From Nanobdellota archaeon (GTDB taxonomy: Archaea > Nanobdellota > Nanobdellia > Pacearchaeales > GW2011-AR1), in NCBI GenBank assembly GCA_018901625.1, contig JAHIEM010000126.1, positions 1 to 15,410 on the forward strand: DNA of 15,410 nt, given 5' to 3'. The translations under genes were made by a program, and so were the position numbers. Below the pieces are notes generated by a model. The model did not search any database. It worked only from the letters and a program-made list of their open reading frames with translations, and was not told the origin of the DNA. Shown in pieces: positions 5,971 through 13,063 of this stretch (positions are counted from its first letter, which is position 1; each line of letters opens with the position of its first letter).

Positions 5971-7257
5971 ATGCAAAATGAAGAAACTTTGGTGAGGATA
6001 GATGAACAAAAGCAGAAAGAGTTATTTCAATCATTTATCCGAAAGTTTAATGGCGATTTTGGTGAGGCTAGCAAACATTTGAATGTTACTCGCTCACATT
6101 TAAGCAGATGTAAGAGGGGGATTAATCATTATATTCCTAAAGAAGTCTTATCGGAATTAATTGATTATCTCCGAATGGAGATGCCCGAGATTTTATTTTC
6201 TGGAAGTCTAAATGAAGTAAGGCGAAATTACATGAAAGAGGCGCATGTGGTTCTTGAGGGCAAGTACGGGGAGAACTGGGCAAAGGAACTTACAAATAGG
6301 AGAGATTTTAGGGGTATCCACTTGGCCGATTTTCCTGATTATATTTTTGTTTATCTTGAGGAAGATTATAGAAAGCAGTTATTCAATGCAGCATATAATC
6401 TATTCTGTTCTTTGGGCAATTTAGCAAAATTTATTAAGGTTAGTCCATCAAGACTTTCTTCTTGGTTTTATGGCAAACAAAAAGATTATGAAAGAAATGT
6501 GACTGGACTTCAGTTTATTCCTCTATCAAAATTAAAAATAATTTCCCAAAAATTGACCGAGGATTCAAGAGAAGAGTTTTCTATGGAAAACATAGAAAAT
6601 AAAATAACGATGTACCGGATGCAAGCGGGTAACCATATACAAAACCCAGTATTTCCTGTAAGGGAAAGTCCAGAATTGGTTAGATTGTTATTTCATCTAT
6701 TGGGGGATGGATATGCTGGAGGAATAAGTGATAATGCTAACTACCGAAACACCTGTCAAGAACTTTTGGACGAATTTAAAGCGGATTTAAAGATTTTTGG
6801 AGATGTTCCAGTTTATGAACAAACCTTTTCAATAAAGTTCCCAAGGGTCTTGGCGGAGATAGTAGAAAATTACTATGGGATTGATTCTAAGACTTTTAAT
6901 AGCAGAATCTCAAATAAGATACTCCAAATTCCTAAGCGAGATTTATATTTTGGAATACGGGCATTTGCCGATGATGAAGGAACAGTTTACTCTTCCTCCG
7001 TGAGATTAAGTTCCGCTAATTCCCCCCTTTTGGCTGGAATAAAGGAGATATTCGTTTACTTAAAAATAAAAACTGGAGATATAAAATCCCAAATGAATAA
7101 GAAAGCAACTTTTGGAAAGACTTATTATCTGGATATAAAAGACATTGAAAAGTATCATCATGAAATAGGGTTTACACATCCTAAAAAGAAAATGTTGCTT
7201 GAGAAATACGTTAAAAACAAGAAGTCTAAAAGAAGAAAGAAATTATTAAAGTCCTAG
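5971..7257 (+). CDS. free-standing LAGLIDADG-domain protein with two HTH regions
   Basis: The 428-aa protein has two LAGLIDADG-type helices: LVRLLFHLLGDGY at 236-248 (acidic Asp246) and YFGIRAFADDEG at 326-337 (Asp334/Asp335). They are about 90 residues apart, as in a single-chain pseudo-dimeric homing endonuclease. Before them lie two helix-turn-helix-like segments: 28-62 (FGEASKHLNVTRSHLSRCKRG) and 146-170 (LAKFIKVSPSRLSSWFYG). The C-terminus is very basic (KKSKRRKKLLKS). It is not inside an intron or intein that I can see. It could be a homing endonuclease that lost its host intron, or a regulator using the LAGLIDADG fold to bind DNA, as WhiA does in bacteria. A GGGG stretch at 5961 could be a weak ribosome site. 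The gene follows the SDR gene by 10 nt and its last 12 nt overlap the end of ftsY on the other strand. Confidence 0.82.
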   Translation: MQNEETLVRIDEQKQKELFQSFIRKFNGDFGEASKHLNVTRSHLSRCKRGINHYIPKEVLSELIDYLRMEMPEILFSGSLNEVRRNYMKEAHVVLEGKYGENWAKELTNRRDFRGIHLADFPDYIFVYLEEDYRKQLFNAAYNLFCSLGNLAKFIKVSPSRLSSWFYGKQKDYERNVTGLQFIPLSKLKIISQKLTEDSREEFSMENIENKITMYRMQAGNHIQNPVFPVRESPELVRLLFHLLGDGYAGGISDNANYRNTCQELLDEFKADLKIFGDVPVYEQTFSIKFPRVLAEIVENYYGIDSKTFNSRISNKILQIPKRDLYFGIRAFADDEGTVYSSSVRLSSANSPLLAGIKEIFVYLKIKTGDIKSQMNKKATFGKTYYLDIKDIEKYHHEIGFTHPKKKMLLEKYVKNKKSKRRKKLLKS

Positions 7258-8466
7258 CGCTTTGATTAACTCTTCTTTGTTGAACTCTTTTAAATCAGCG
7301 AGGTTTTGTCCAACACCCAAATATAAAATGGGCTTTTTTGTTATATATGAGACTGACAAACTTGTTCCGCCTTTTTCATCAATATCCTGCTTGCTTAGAA
7401 TTATTCCATCAATGTTTATTGCTTCGTTGAATGTTTTGGCCTGCTCTGTTGCGTCATTTCCTGTTATTGCCTCTCCGACAAATATTTTTAAATCTGGCTT
7501 GGAAACTCTGACAATTTTCCCCATTTCTTTAATCAGATTTTCTTTTGTGTGCATTCTTCCTGCTGTGTCTATTAGAACACATTGGATTTTATGCGCTTTT
7601 GCATATTCAATTGCATCATAAGCAACTGAGGCAGGGTCTGAGCCATAAGCCTGGGAGATTACTGGCACTCCAAGTTTTTCTCCGTGAATTTTTAATTGTT
7701 CTATGGAGGCAGCTCTAAATGTGTCTGCTGCTGCTAATACACAAGAAACTCGGTTATTTTTTAACTTGTAGGCTAGTTTGGCTATGTTTGTTGTTTTTCC
7801 TGAACCATTTATTCCGAAGAAGGCGATTACAAACGGCTGTTTTTCTTTTATTTTCTGGATTATGTCGAATCCCGGGGCAAATAGAGATTCAATAGAGTTT
7901 TTCAGGGCTTTTTTTATTTCTTCTTCAATTTTATCTTTATCAACTTCTTTATCAACTAGCTCTTTGCTTAGATTCTCTCTTAGACAGTCTACAACTTCCA
8001 GCGCTACATTATTTTCTAGCAAGATTAATTCGAGATTTTCAAACATTTCTGAAAATTCTGATTCAGATATTATGTATTTTCTTGAGAAAACCCTGCTGAA
8101 CCAGGTTTTTTTAGGCTTTTCTTCTATTTCTTCTTTCAGCTCTTTTATAATCTCTTCGTGCCTGGGAACTGCTATTATCTCTTCTGTTCCTTTCTCTTTC
8201 TTTATGTCTTCTATTACTTCCTCGCTTACTCTTCTTTCCTCTTTCTTTGATTTTTCTTTGTCTATCTTTTTCTGCAGTTTTTCCAGTTCTTTTCTCTCTT
8301 CTTTCTTTCTTTGCTCTTTCTTTGCAGTTTCTTCTTTATCTTTCTGTTTCTTTGCTTTCTTTTGCTTGATTTCTTTAGCTTTCGCTATGTTCTCTTCCTC
8401 TTCCTTTGCTTTTTTACTAGATGATTTGAACCATCCTTTAAGCTTGTCTTTTAAAAAGTTGAACAT
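7246..8466 (-). CDS. ftsY: signal recognition particle receptor FtsY
   Basis: FtsY is the membrane-associated GTPase that docks SRP54-ribosome complexes at the translocon. The 406-aa protein ends in a standard NG domain: N domain at about 130-205; P-loop GINGSGKTT (218-226); DTFRAASIEQL (248-258); DTAGR (300-304); GND at 336-338; a divergent SKQD (358-361) where TK-x-D is usual; then KGGTS and a C-terminal GVGQNLADLKEF. Before it, residues 14-120 are an extremely Lys/Glu-rich helix or coiled coil, similar to the charged A region of bacterial FtsY. The first residues (MFNFLKDKLKGWF) form a short amphipathic helix suitable for membrane contact. The start is fixed by a TATA box. Its partner srp54 lies about 3 kb further along the same strand. 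Confidence 0.97.
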   Translation of the reverse strand: MFNFLKDKLKGWFKSSSKKAKEEEENIAKAKEIKQKKAKKQKDKEETAKKEQRKKEERKELEKLQKKIDKEKSKKEERRVSEEVIEDIKKEKGTEEIIAVPRHEEIIKELKEEIEEKPKKTWFSRVFSRKYIISESEFSEMFENLELILLENNVALEVVDCLRENLSKELVDKEVDKDKIEEEIKKALKNSIESLFAPGFDIIQKIKEKQPFVIAFFGINGSGKTTNIAKLAYKLKNNRVSCVLAAADTFRAASIEQLKIHGEKLGVPVISQAYGSDPASVAYDAIEYAKAHKIQCVLIDTAGRMHTKENLIKEMGKIVRVSKPDLKIFVGEAITGNDATEQAKTFNEAINIDGIILSKQDIDEKGGTSLSVSYITKKPILYLGVGQNLADLKEFNKEELIKALGL

Positions 8467-8487
8467 GCTTTATTGAGGGTGGGAAGG

Positions 8488-8497
8488 TTTATAAATT
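8488..8497 (-). promoter_or_regulatory. TATA box of ftsY
   Basis: The TTTATAAATT element is nearly palindromic and is centred about 27 nt before the ftsY ATG on the minus strand. Being symmetric, it might also serve the divergent HAD-like gene at 8543 with a leader of about 25-30 nt; I saw no better plus-strand box for that gene. Confidence 0.6.
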
Positions 8498-8542
8498 TGG
8501 CTTTACCTGTTTTACTGGGTAAGAGAGTTCTGATACTTTAAC

Positions 8543-8989
8543 ATGGGAAACATAAAGCTGGTTGCATGGGAGGTTTACAGCACCTTGATCGCTCCTTTCT
8601 CTAGCGAGACAAGTGATTGTGGTGAGGATAAACTAATGGCGAGAGCGGGAGCTTTGGAAGCTTTAGCAGCAATTAAGGAGAGAGGAATTTCTCAGATAAC
8701 TATCTCAGATGGGGATTTAGCTGAATTAAGGAAGAATTTGCACGAAGCAGGAATCCCGAGAGATTTTTTTGATGATTTGTACGGGATGGAACCTTGGCAG
8801 GAAAAAGATATGTCCCTTATTCTTAAAAAGTATGGTTTAGACTATTCTCAGGCGCTTGTGATAGGAGACAATTACGAGATTTATATTGGTCTTGCGCAGA
8901 GACAGGGCTGCAGGACTTTGTGGGCTTCTGTTAGTGAGGGGTTGGTTAGTCCTCTTCCTGTGAGGGATATTCTGGCTATTATAAGCTGA
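8543..8989 (+). CDS. HAD-superfamily-like protein lacking the nucleophilic Asp
   Basis: The 148-aa protein follows the haloacid dehalogenase outline. Strand 1 reads LVAWEVYSTL where active enzymes have F-D-V-(D/Y)-G-T-L. A motif II Ser55 is in TISDGD, a motif III Lys88 in QEKD, and motif IV is GDN (108-110) in LVIGDNYEIYIGLAQRQG. The catalytic Asp nucleophile is replaced by Glu10, which normally abolishes or strongly reduces phosphatase activity. The small size leaves only a minimal helical cap at about 20-50. It may be an inactive relative that binds a phospho-compound or protein, or an enzyme with changed chemistry. The downstream histidine phosphatase (62 nt away) has its own TATA box. It is divergent from ftsY. 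Confidence 0.75.
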   Translation: MGNIKLVAWEVYSTLIAPFSSETSDCGEDKLMARAGALEALAAIKERGISQITISDGDLAELRKNLHEAGIPRDFFDDLYGMEPWQEKDMSLILKKYGLDYSQALVIGDNYEIYIGLAQRQGCRTLWASVSEGLVSPLPVRDILAIIS

Positions 8990-9021
8990 GTTGAGAAATT
9001 ATCTGTTTGGGGATAGGATAA

Positions 9022-9030
9022 TTTTATATA
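9022..9030 (+). promoter_or_regulatory. TATA box of the histidine phosphatase gene
   Basis: TTTTATATA is centred about 26 nt before the ATG at 9052, again without a Shine-Dalgarno site, so the mRNA is probably leaderless. Confidence 0.6.
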
Positions 9031-9051
9031 TTCTCATTTTCTGTTATTCTG

Positions 9052-9624
9052 ATGAGGTGCAAAATATACTTATTCAGGCACGGGATGACGCAAGACAACT
9101 CTGAAGGTGTTTTTTCTGGATTCAGAGATGTTCCGCTGAATAAACGCGGAATTCGGGATGCTAAAATTGTTGCTTTAAGATTGAGAGATAAGAAGTTTAC
9201 TCTTGCTTTTCAGAGTGATTTAATCAGGAGCAAGCAGACTTTGCGAGAAGTTCTAAAGTTTCACAAGCACGTGAGAGTTATAACTGATTCCAAAATTAAG
9301 GAGAGGAATTACGGAAAGTTACAGGGGAAGACTCATTTAGAAATCGTGCAGAAGTATGGAACTAGGAAGTATGATTTGTGGCACCGCGGATACTTAGAGA
9401 TACCTCCAGAGGGGGAGAGTTTGAAAGATGTTGAGGCAAGGGTGTTAAAGTTTATTAAAGAGTTAATTGAGATTATGAAAGAAGAGAAAGTTTCTGTTGC
9501 TGTTTCTGCTCATGGAAACTCTATGCGCGCGTTTAGAAAGTATTTTGAGAAGCTTTCAAATTCAGAGATGTGCTCTTTGTATAATGATTATGAAAGCGTG
9601 TATGAGTATGATGTTGAGGTTTGA
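9052..9624 (+). CDS. histidine phosphatase / phosphoglycerate-mutase family protein
   Basis: The 190-aa protein has the branch-1 histidine phosphatase fold. It shows the RHG motif (R9-H10-G11; His10 is the residue phosphorylated during catalysis), the substrate-pocket stretch FSGFRDVPLNKRG, the second Arg in QSDLIRSKQT, acid/base Glu84 in ERNYGKLQGKT, PPEGESLKDVEAR, and the second catalytic His154 in SAHGNSMRAF. It may be a cofactor-dependent phosphoglycerate mutase, as the ERNYG-LQG-T segment is PGM-like, or a broader phosphatase acting on small phosphate esters. At 190 aa it is shorter than classical dPGM (about 250 aa), which favours a phosphatase or short PGM. The next gene starts 3 nt after its stop, so the two are probably one operon. 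Confidence 0.9.
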   Translation: MRCKIYLFRHGMTQDNSEGVFSGFRDVPLNKRGIRDAKIVALRLRDKKFTLAFQSDLIRSKQTLREVLKFHKHVRVITDSKIKERNYGKLQGKTHLEIVQKYGTRKYDLWHRGYLEIPPEGESLKDVEARVLKFIKELIEIMKEEKVSVAVSAHGNSMRAFRKYFEKLSNSEMCSLYNDYESVYEYDVEV

Positions 9625-9627
9625 ATT

Positions 9628-10011
9628 ATGGCAATGGAAGATTTAATAGATGCTGCAAAGAGGGAAAATTGGAAGGTTGTGGATAGAAAGCTTCCTGAAG
9701 CGGCAATGAAAGATGCGAATGTTGTGTGGGCTTATACTCGGGGATTAAAAGATTCGGATGGAAATGTTAGAGATCTGGCTGCTAGTTTATTGGCTAAAGC
9801 TAATCTTTCTACAAGAGAGATGCAAGAGGCGAAACCTATTTTGAGAAGTGTGATGATGTCTGATTCAAATCCGTATGCGAGGTATAGGTCTGCTTTTGCA
9901 CTAGCTGAACATGGGGATTGTTCCTCTTCAGTTGTTGAAGTCTTGAGAGAAGCCGCTAAGGATAAAGATGTTTCTAAGATTGCGAAGGGTTATTTGAAGA
10001 GGATAGTTTAA
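9628..10011 (+). CDS. small HEAT-repeat-like protein
   Basis: The 127-aa protein is predicted all-helical. The DSDGNVRDLAASLLA (about 43-57) and SNPYARYRSAFALAE (about 79-93) segments have the DxxxxVRxxAxxALA pattern of HEAT repeats, and a third weaker helix pair closes the C-terminus. Such small alpha-solenoids act as protein-binding scaffolds; no catalytic motif is visible. It starts 3 nt after the stop of the histidine phosphatase gene, so it is likely co-translated with it. An alternative start two codons downstream (Met3) is possible. Its partner is unknown. Confidence 0.75.
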   Translation: MAMEDLIDAAKRENWKVVDRKLPEAAMKDANVVWAYTRGLKDSDGNVRDLAASLLAKANLSTREMQEAKPILRSVMMSDSNPYARYRSAFALAEHGDCSSSVVEVLREAAKDKDVSKIAKGYLKRIV

Positions 10012-10061
10012 GTGTTATCAAGTATGGCGAGCGAGCATTAGTGTTGTTTTGTATAATAATG

Positions 10062-10069
10062 CTTATAAT
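10062..10069 (+). promoter_or_regulatory. TATA box of gins51
   Basis: CTTATAAT is centred about 25 nt before the ATG at 10091. The spacing matches the other genes here and argues for 10091, not the in-frame ATG at 10049, as the true start. Confidence 0.6.
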
Positions 10070-10090
10070 CTGCTTATTCTTACTCTTGTC

Positions 10091-10651
10091 ATGATAACTT
10101 ATAATGATTTATACGAGTATCTGAGGAAGGAGAGGTATTCTGAACAGTTGCAACTTTTGCCTAAGACATTTATGGAGGATGTTGCCAGCTATTTTGAGGA
10201 GAAGAAGGAGATTGCTGGCAGGGATGCTGATATGTTCTCAGATGCTATACTCAAGACTAAGAAGCAGTTTGAGAATGCTGTCGGGCTGTTTAGGGAGCTG
10301 ATGCTTAGGAGAAGAAAGAAGCTGCTTAATCTGGCTTTTGTTGCTGCTGAGACTGGGATTTCCAAGAGGGATTTTGAGAATATGATTGATTTTGAGAAGA
10401 AGCTATTTGACGGGCTCGTTAAGGGGATTGAGGAGAGTGAGAAGGTTGTTAGTGAGTTTTTGGTTGGCAAGAAGGCTGAGGAAAAGAAGAACAGAATGGT
10501 TGTTTTTAAGGAGGATGTTGATGAGTTTTTAGGGTTAAGCGGGGAAAATATCGGGCCGTTTAAGAAGGGAGATATTGCAAATCTGCCTAGCGAGATTGTG
10601 AAGATTCTTGAAGAAGGTAATAAGCTTGAATTTGTTGATTCTGGCAGATGA
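10091..10651 (+). CDS. gins51: archaeal GINS subunit Gins51 (Gins15)
   Basis: GINS binds MCM and the RecJ-like/Cdc45 protein to form the active replicative helicase. The 186-aa protein has the helical A domain first (ITYNDLYEYLRKERYSEQLQ, then LPKTFMEDVASYFEEKK). A short strand-rich B domain follows at the C-terminus (VVFKEDVDEFLG, GPFKKGDIANLPSEI). The A-then-B order and the D-V-x-x-F-x-G...GPF-x-x-GD-x-x-x-LP signature are those of Gins51 (Sld5/Psf1 type), not Gins23. The start was moved to 10091 because the family opens with an I-T/S-Y-D/N-D-L-Y motif and the TATA box sits at the correct distance. Codon use here favours AAG and GAG, in contrast to the A-rich genes downstream. Length is normal for archaeal Gins51. 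Confidence 0.88.
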   Translation: MITYNDLYEYLRKERYSEQLQLLPKTFMEDVASYFEEKKEIAGRDADMFSDAILKTKKQFENAVGLFRELMLRRRKKLLNLAFVAAETGISKRDFENMIDFEKKLFDGLVKGIEESEKVVSEFLVGKKAEEKKNRMVVFKEDVDEFLGLSGENIGPFKKGDIANLPSEIVKILEEGNKLEFVDSGR

Positions 10652-10661
10652 TTTAAGTTTA
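10651..10661 (+). promoter_or_regulatory. candidate TATA box for the 61-aa ORF
   Basis: ATTTAAGTTTA is centred about 25 nt before the GTG at 10681. A second TATA-like site, ATTTATAATT at 10711-10720, lies inside the ORF between the arms of an inverted repeat and could be the real or an alternative promoter. Confidence 0.35.
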
Positions 10662-10680
10662 ATCTTAATATGAAAGCCTC

Positions 10681-10866
10681 GTGGAAAAAGTTTTGCTTTT
10701 CTTGTCTCTAATTTATAATTCTGAAGAGCAAAACTTTTTGGGGGCATTGAAATACGAACTAAAAGAAAATCAAAAGCCTCTTGAAGAGCAAAACAAGAAA
10801 GTTATGGAAAAGCTATTAAAGAAAATAAACCAAATGGAAAAGATGAAAGTTACGGAGAATTACTAA
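10681..10866 (+). CDS. small coiled-coil protein, unknown function
   Basis: The 61-aa ORF starts with GTG. After a hydrophobic opening (VLLFLSLIY) it becomes a Lys/Glu-rich helix (residues about 25-55, KPLEEQNKKVMEKLLKKINQ) that probably forms a coiled coil. I recognise no family. The start is uncertain: the first third overlaps a 13-nt inverted repeat, and in-frame TTG or ATG codons downstream (10738, 10747, 10804) could be used instead. It ends 1 nt before the methyltransferase start, so if translated it is likely coupled with it. It could also be only the leader of that operon. Confidence 0.4.
   Translation: MEKVLLFLSLIYNSEEQNFLGALKYELKENQKPLEEQNKKVMEKLLKKINQMEKMKVTENY
10685..10739. repeat. 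13-nt perfect inverted repeat around a TATA-like site
   Basis: AAAAAGTTTTGCT (10685-10697) and AGCAAAACTTTTT (10727-10739) are perfect inverted arms with a 29-nt spacer holding ATTTATAATT. A further direct copy of TGAAGAGCAAAAC from the right arm occurs at 10782-10794. The layout fits an operator pair or a large hairpin at the border of the A-rich accessory stretch. Confidence 0.7.
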
Positions 10867-10867
10867 C

Positions 10868-11581
10868 ATGAAAGATAAATGGGAACAACAAGTTAAAGAA
10901 TGGGAAGATAGTTTGAGATATTCAGACCCAGAAAAGATAGAATTAAAAACAATCCTTAAAGAAGTAAATTTTAATAGTAAAATTATCTTAGATGTTGGTT
11001 GTGGTATTGGGAGATTAACAGTTCCAATCTCAAGATATGCTAAAAAAGTTGTGGGAATAGATTCTGAGAAAGCAACAATAGAATACTGTAATAAATATAA
11101 AATAAGGAAAAATATAAAGTATCTTCACAAAAATATCTTAGAATTTGATGGTAGGAATTTTGATATAGCAATCTTGGCACAACCAATTTATGAGAATTTT
11201 GATGAGATTTTAACATCCATTCATAAAACCTTAAAAGAGAAAGGGAAGCTCATAATTATTAGATGGATAGATAAAGGAAATCAATATAACGAGTTACTAA
11301 GTCCCTTCTGGAAAAAGAATAAAAAACTCACAAAAAGTGTTGAAATATTCGCAAAAGATTTTACAAGATTTATAAAAAAGAACTTTAATATCAAAAGTAT
11401 AAAACTAATTAAAACTTATGACTCATATCCAGATAAAGAAACTTTAATGCAGAATATTATTAGAGACTCTCCAATAGAGTTTACAAATAAATATAAAATT
11501 AAACTCAATAATATTGTTAAAAAATATAACTGTCGTAAAATAAAAATAACTATGAAACTTTACATATTGGAGAATTATTAA
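10868..11581 (+). CDS. class I SAM-dependent methyltransferase
   Basis: The 237-aa protein has motif I LDVGCGIG (41-48), the acidic strand end GID (Asp65) that binds the SAM ribose, a NILEFD strand near residue 95, and the AILAQPI motif IV region. No NPPY or similar marker of DNA or protein N-methylation is present, so the substrate is probably a small molecule or is unknown. The C-terminal half (about 130-237) is rich in Lys/Ile/Asn and resembles no cap I can name. A GGAGA ribosome site lies 9 nt before the ATG, matching an internal operon gene. The 52-aa ORF follows after 1 nt with a nearly identical ribosome site. Codon use is strongly A-rich. Confidence 0.85.
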   Translation: MKDKWEQQVKEWEDSLRYSDPEKIELKTILKEVNFNSKIILDVGCGIGRLTVPISRYAKKVVGIDSEKATIEYCNKYKIRKNIKYLHKNILEFDGRNFDIAILAQPIYENFDEILTSIHKTLKEKGKLIIIRWIDKGNQYNELLSPFWKKNKKLTKSVEIFAKDFTRFIKKNFNIKSIKLIKTYDSYPDKETLMQNIIRDSPIEFTNKYKIKLNNIVKKYNCRKIKITMKLYILENY

Positions 11582-11582
11582 A

Positions 11583-11741
11583 ATGGAAAACAAAAACAAT
11601 CAAACCAAATCAGCAAAAGAAAAGAAAACAAATAATCCAATAACAGCAAAAGAAGAGCGGGATGAGATCTTCTCAGATCTAAAAGAGAATATCAAAGAAT
11701 CCATAAATCAAATGGATGATCTTATTAATGAGAAAGATTAA
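11583..11741 (+). CDS. small acidic/basic helical protein, unknown
   Basis: The 52-aa ORF begins MENKNNQTKSAKEKK, a disordered Lys/Asn-rich start, followed by a predicted amphipathic helix (EERDEIFSDLKENIKESINQ region) with a heptad-like pattern of I, L and M. The start lies 1 nt after the methyltransferase stop. GGAGA stands 9 nt before the ATG, and the whole upstream element GGAGAATTA-TTAA copies that of the preceding gene, which supports translation. Function is unknown; a small partner protein or regulator of the methyltransferase is possible. Confidence 0.6.
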   Translation: MENKNNQTKSAKEKKTNNPITAKEERDEIFSDLKENIKESINQMDDLINEKD

Positions 11742-11752
11742 ATCTAAAAAGC
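11739..11752 (+). promoter_or_regulatory. candidate TATA region of the phosphorylase operon
   Basis: TTAAATCTAAAAAG is centred about 26 nt before the ATG at 11772 and overlaps the stop of the 52-aa ORF. It is not a strong TATA match, but the distance fits the other promoters here. A second AT-rich stretch, TATATTAA, lies only about 10 nt before the ATG and is too close for a leaderless start. Confidence 0.35.
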
Positions 11753-11771
11753 ACACCATACTATATTAAAC

Positions 11772-12518
11772 ATGCCATTTCCAAAATTCAAAAACAAGCA
11801 TTTAGAAGAAGCTCTTTTTACAGCTCATGACTACTGCTCTTATAAAAAGTGGAGCAAGAACGCTTTCCCTAGAAAGATGATATTTTGTTATCAACGATCC
11901 ACATTAGCTTATTTTAAAAGAAAATATCGGGGTAAATTTAAAAAAATAAAATTGTATAACAATCAGGAAATCTTAAGAATGGGTGATATTGGTTTCATGA
12001 GAATGAATGGTATTGGGGCTCCTCATGCAGTTACATTTATGGAAGAAATGATTGCTTGCGGAACAAGAGAATTTATCAATATGGGTACTGCTGGAGGATT
12101 ATCTGAAACAGGAGTATTTCTTTGCAACAAAGCAGTCAGAGATGAAGGAACAAGCCATCACTATTTACCTGATAGTATCTATGTAGAACCAGATGAAAGA
12201 TTAACTCAGAGATTAGCTAAAAGCTTAGACAAATTCGGAGTTGAATATAAAGTAAGCCCTACATGGACAATTGATGCACCATATAGGGAAACAAAGAGAG
12301 AAATAGCACATTATAGAAAATCAGGAGTTAAAACCGTAGAAATGGAAGCTGCTGCATTATTTTCAGTTGCTAAAGTTCGAGGAGCTAAAATTGCAGCAGT
12401 ATTTGCAGTTAGTGATCTTCTAGAAAAAGAGTGGGATCCACAATTCCACAAAATAAATCTTAAGAGAACATTAAATAAATTAGTTGATGCTTGCGTAGAT
12501 TGTTTTGGTGGAAAATGA
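11772..12518 (+). CDS. nucleoside phosphorylase (PNP/uridine phosphorylase family)
   Basis: The 248-aa protein belongs to the PNP_UDP family, which splits nucleosides with phosphate to give base and ribose-1-phosphate. It shows the GTAGG turn (105-109) of the phosphate/nucleoside site, VEMEAAALF (189-197), whose Glu-Met-Glu binds the ribose, and the conserved Ser214-Asp215 (AVSDLL) used in base recognition. The NP-I outline, with the long early segment and RMNGIGAPHA at about 77-86, is closer to uridine phosphorylase-like members. Substrate (purine, pyrimidine, methylthioadenosine or a modified nucleoside) is not decided. It is the first gene of a coupled run; its stop overlaps the GNAT start in ATGA. 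Confidence 0.9.
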   Translation: MPFPKFKNKHLEEALFTAHDYCSYKKWSKNAFPRKMIFCYQRSTLAYFKRKYRGKFKKIKLYNNQEILRMGDIGFMRMNGIGAPHAVTFMEEMIACGTREFINMGTAGGLSETGVFLCNKAVRDEGTSHHYLPDSIYVEPDERLTQRLAKSLDKFGVEYKVSPTWTIDAPYRETKREIAHYRKSGVKTVEMEAAALFSVAKVRGAKIAAVFAVSDLLEKEWDPQFHKINLKRTLNKLVDACVDCFGGK

Positions 12519-13063
12519 AACTAACAACAAAAAGATTGATTTTAAGAGAATGGGAAGACAAATTCAAGAAAGATTCAATTGAAGGAATTAATAACATTAA
12601 TGTTTCTAAATGGCTTTTAGTAGTTCCGTATCCTTACAAATTGAAAGATGCAATTTGGTGGATAAATCATTGTAAAGAAAAACGAAAAAAGAGAAAACGA
12701 GAAGGATATCCTTTTGCTATTTATTTGAAATCTGAAAAGAAAGTTATTGGAGGAATAAGCTTAGATAAAGTGGATAATTTTCAAGGAAAAGCAGGTGTAG
12801 GATACTGGCTAAATGAAAAATATTGGAACCAAGGTTATGGAAGTGAAGCACTGAAAGCAATTCTGGATTTTGCATTTAAAAAATTAAAATTAAGAAGAAT
12901 AGAGGCAGGAGTTTTTGTTGGAAATCCTTCTTCAGGAAGATTGCTTGAAAAGTTTGGAGCTAAAAGAGAAGGTTTGAAAAGAAAAGCCTGTAGGTGCAAA
13001 GCAGATAAAAAAATAAAAGATGAATATATTTACGGGCTATTGAAAGAGGAATGGAAAACATGA
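12515..13063 (+). CDS. RimJ/RimL-type GNAT acetyltransferase
   Basis: The 182-aa protein has the RimL opening LTTKRLILREWE, then the acetyl-CoA pyrophosphate loop NQGYGSEA (105-112) in the Q/R-x-x-G-x-G/A context. The conserved ending motif GVFVGNPSSGRLLEKFGAKREG marks the RimJ/RimL/MccE group, with Asn and Ser at the CoA face. The group acetylates alpha-amino groups of ribosomal proteins and also small amines such as processed microcin C. The start at 12515 was chosen over an upstream in-frame ATG at 12491 because LTTKRLILRE is the family start and the ATG overlaps the preceding stop (ATGA), with GGTGG just before it. The next gene also overlaps by ATGA. Confidence 0.93.
   Translation: MKLTTKRLILREWEDKFKKDSIEGINNINVSKWLLVVPYPYKLKDAIWWINHCKEKRKKRKREGYPFAIYLKSEKKVIGGISLDKVDNFQGKAGVGYWLNEKYWNQGYGSEALKAILDFAFKKLKLRRIEAGVFVGNPSSGRLLEKFGAKREGLKRKACRCKADKKIKDEYIYGLLKEEWKT

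Noticed and set aside
7778..8476. 232-aa plus-strand open frame opposite ftsY
   Set aside because: It is the Ser/Phe/Leu-rich complement of the Lys/Glu-rich FtsY tail; no promoter or domain supports it.
10049..10090. Longer N-terminus for gins51 from the ATG at 10049
   Set aside because: The TATA box would then lie inside the gene, and the family motif starts right after the ATG at 10091.
10535..10747. Minus-strand 70-aa frame across the gins51 end
   Set aside because: It overlaps the conserved GINS B domain and the inverted repeat, with no recognisable domain or promoter.
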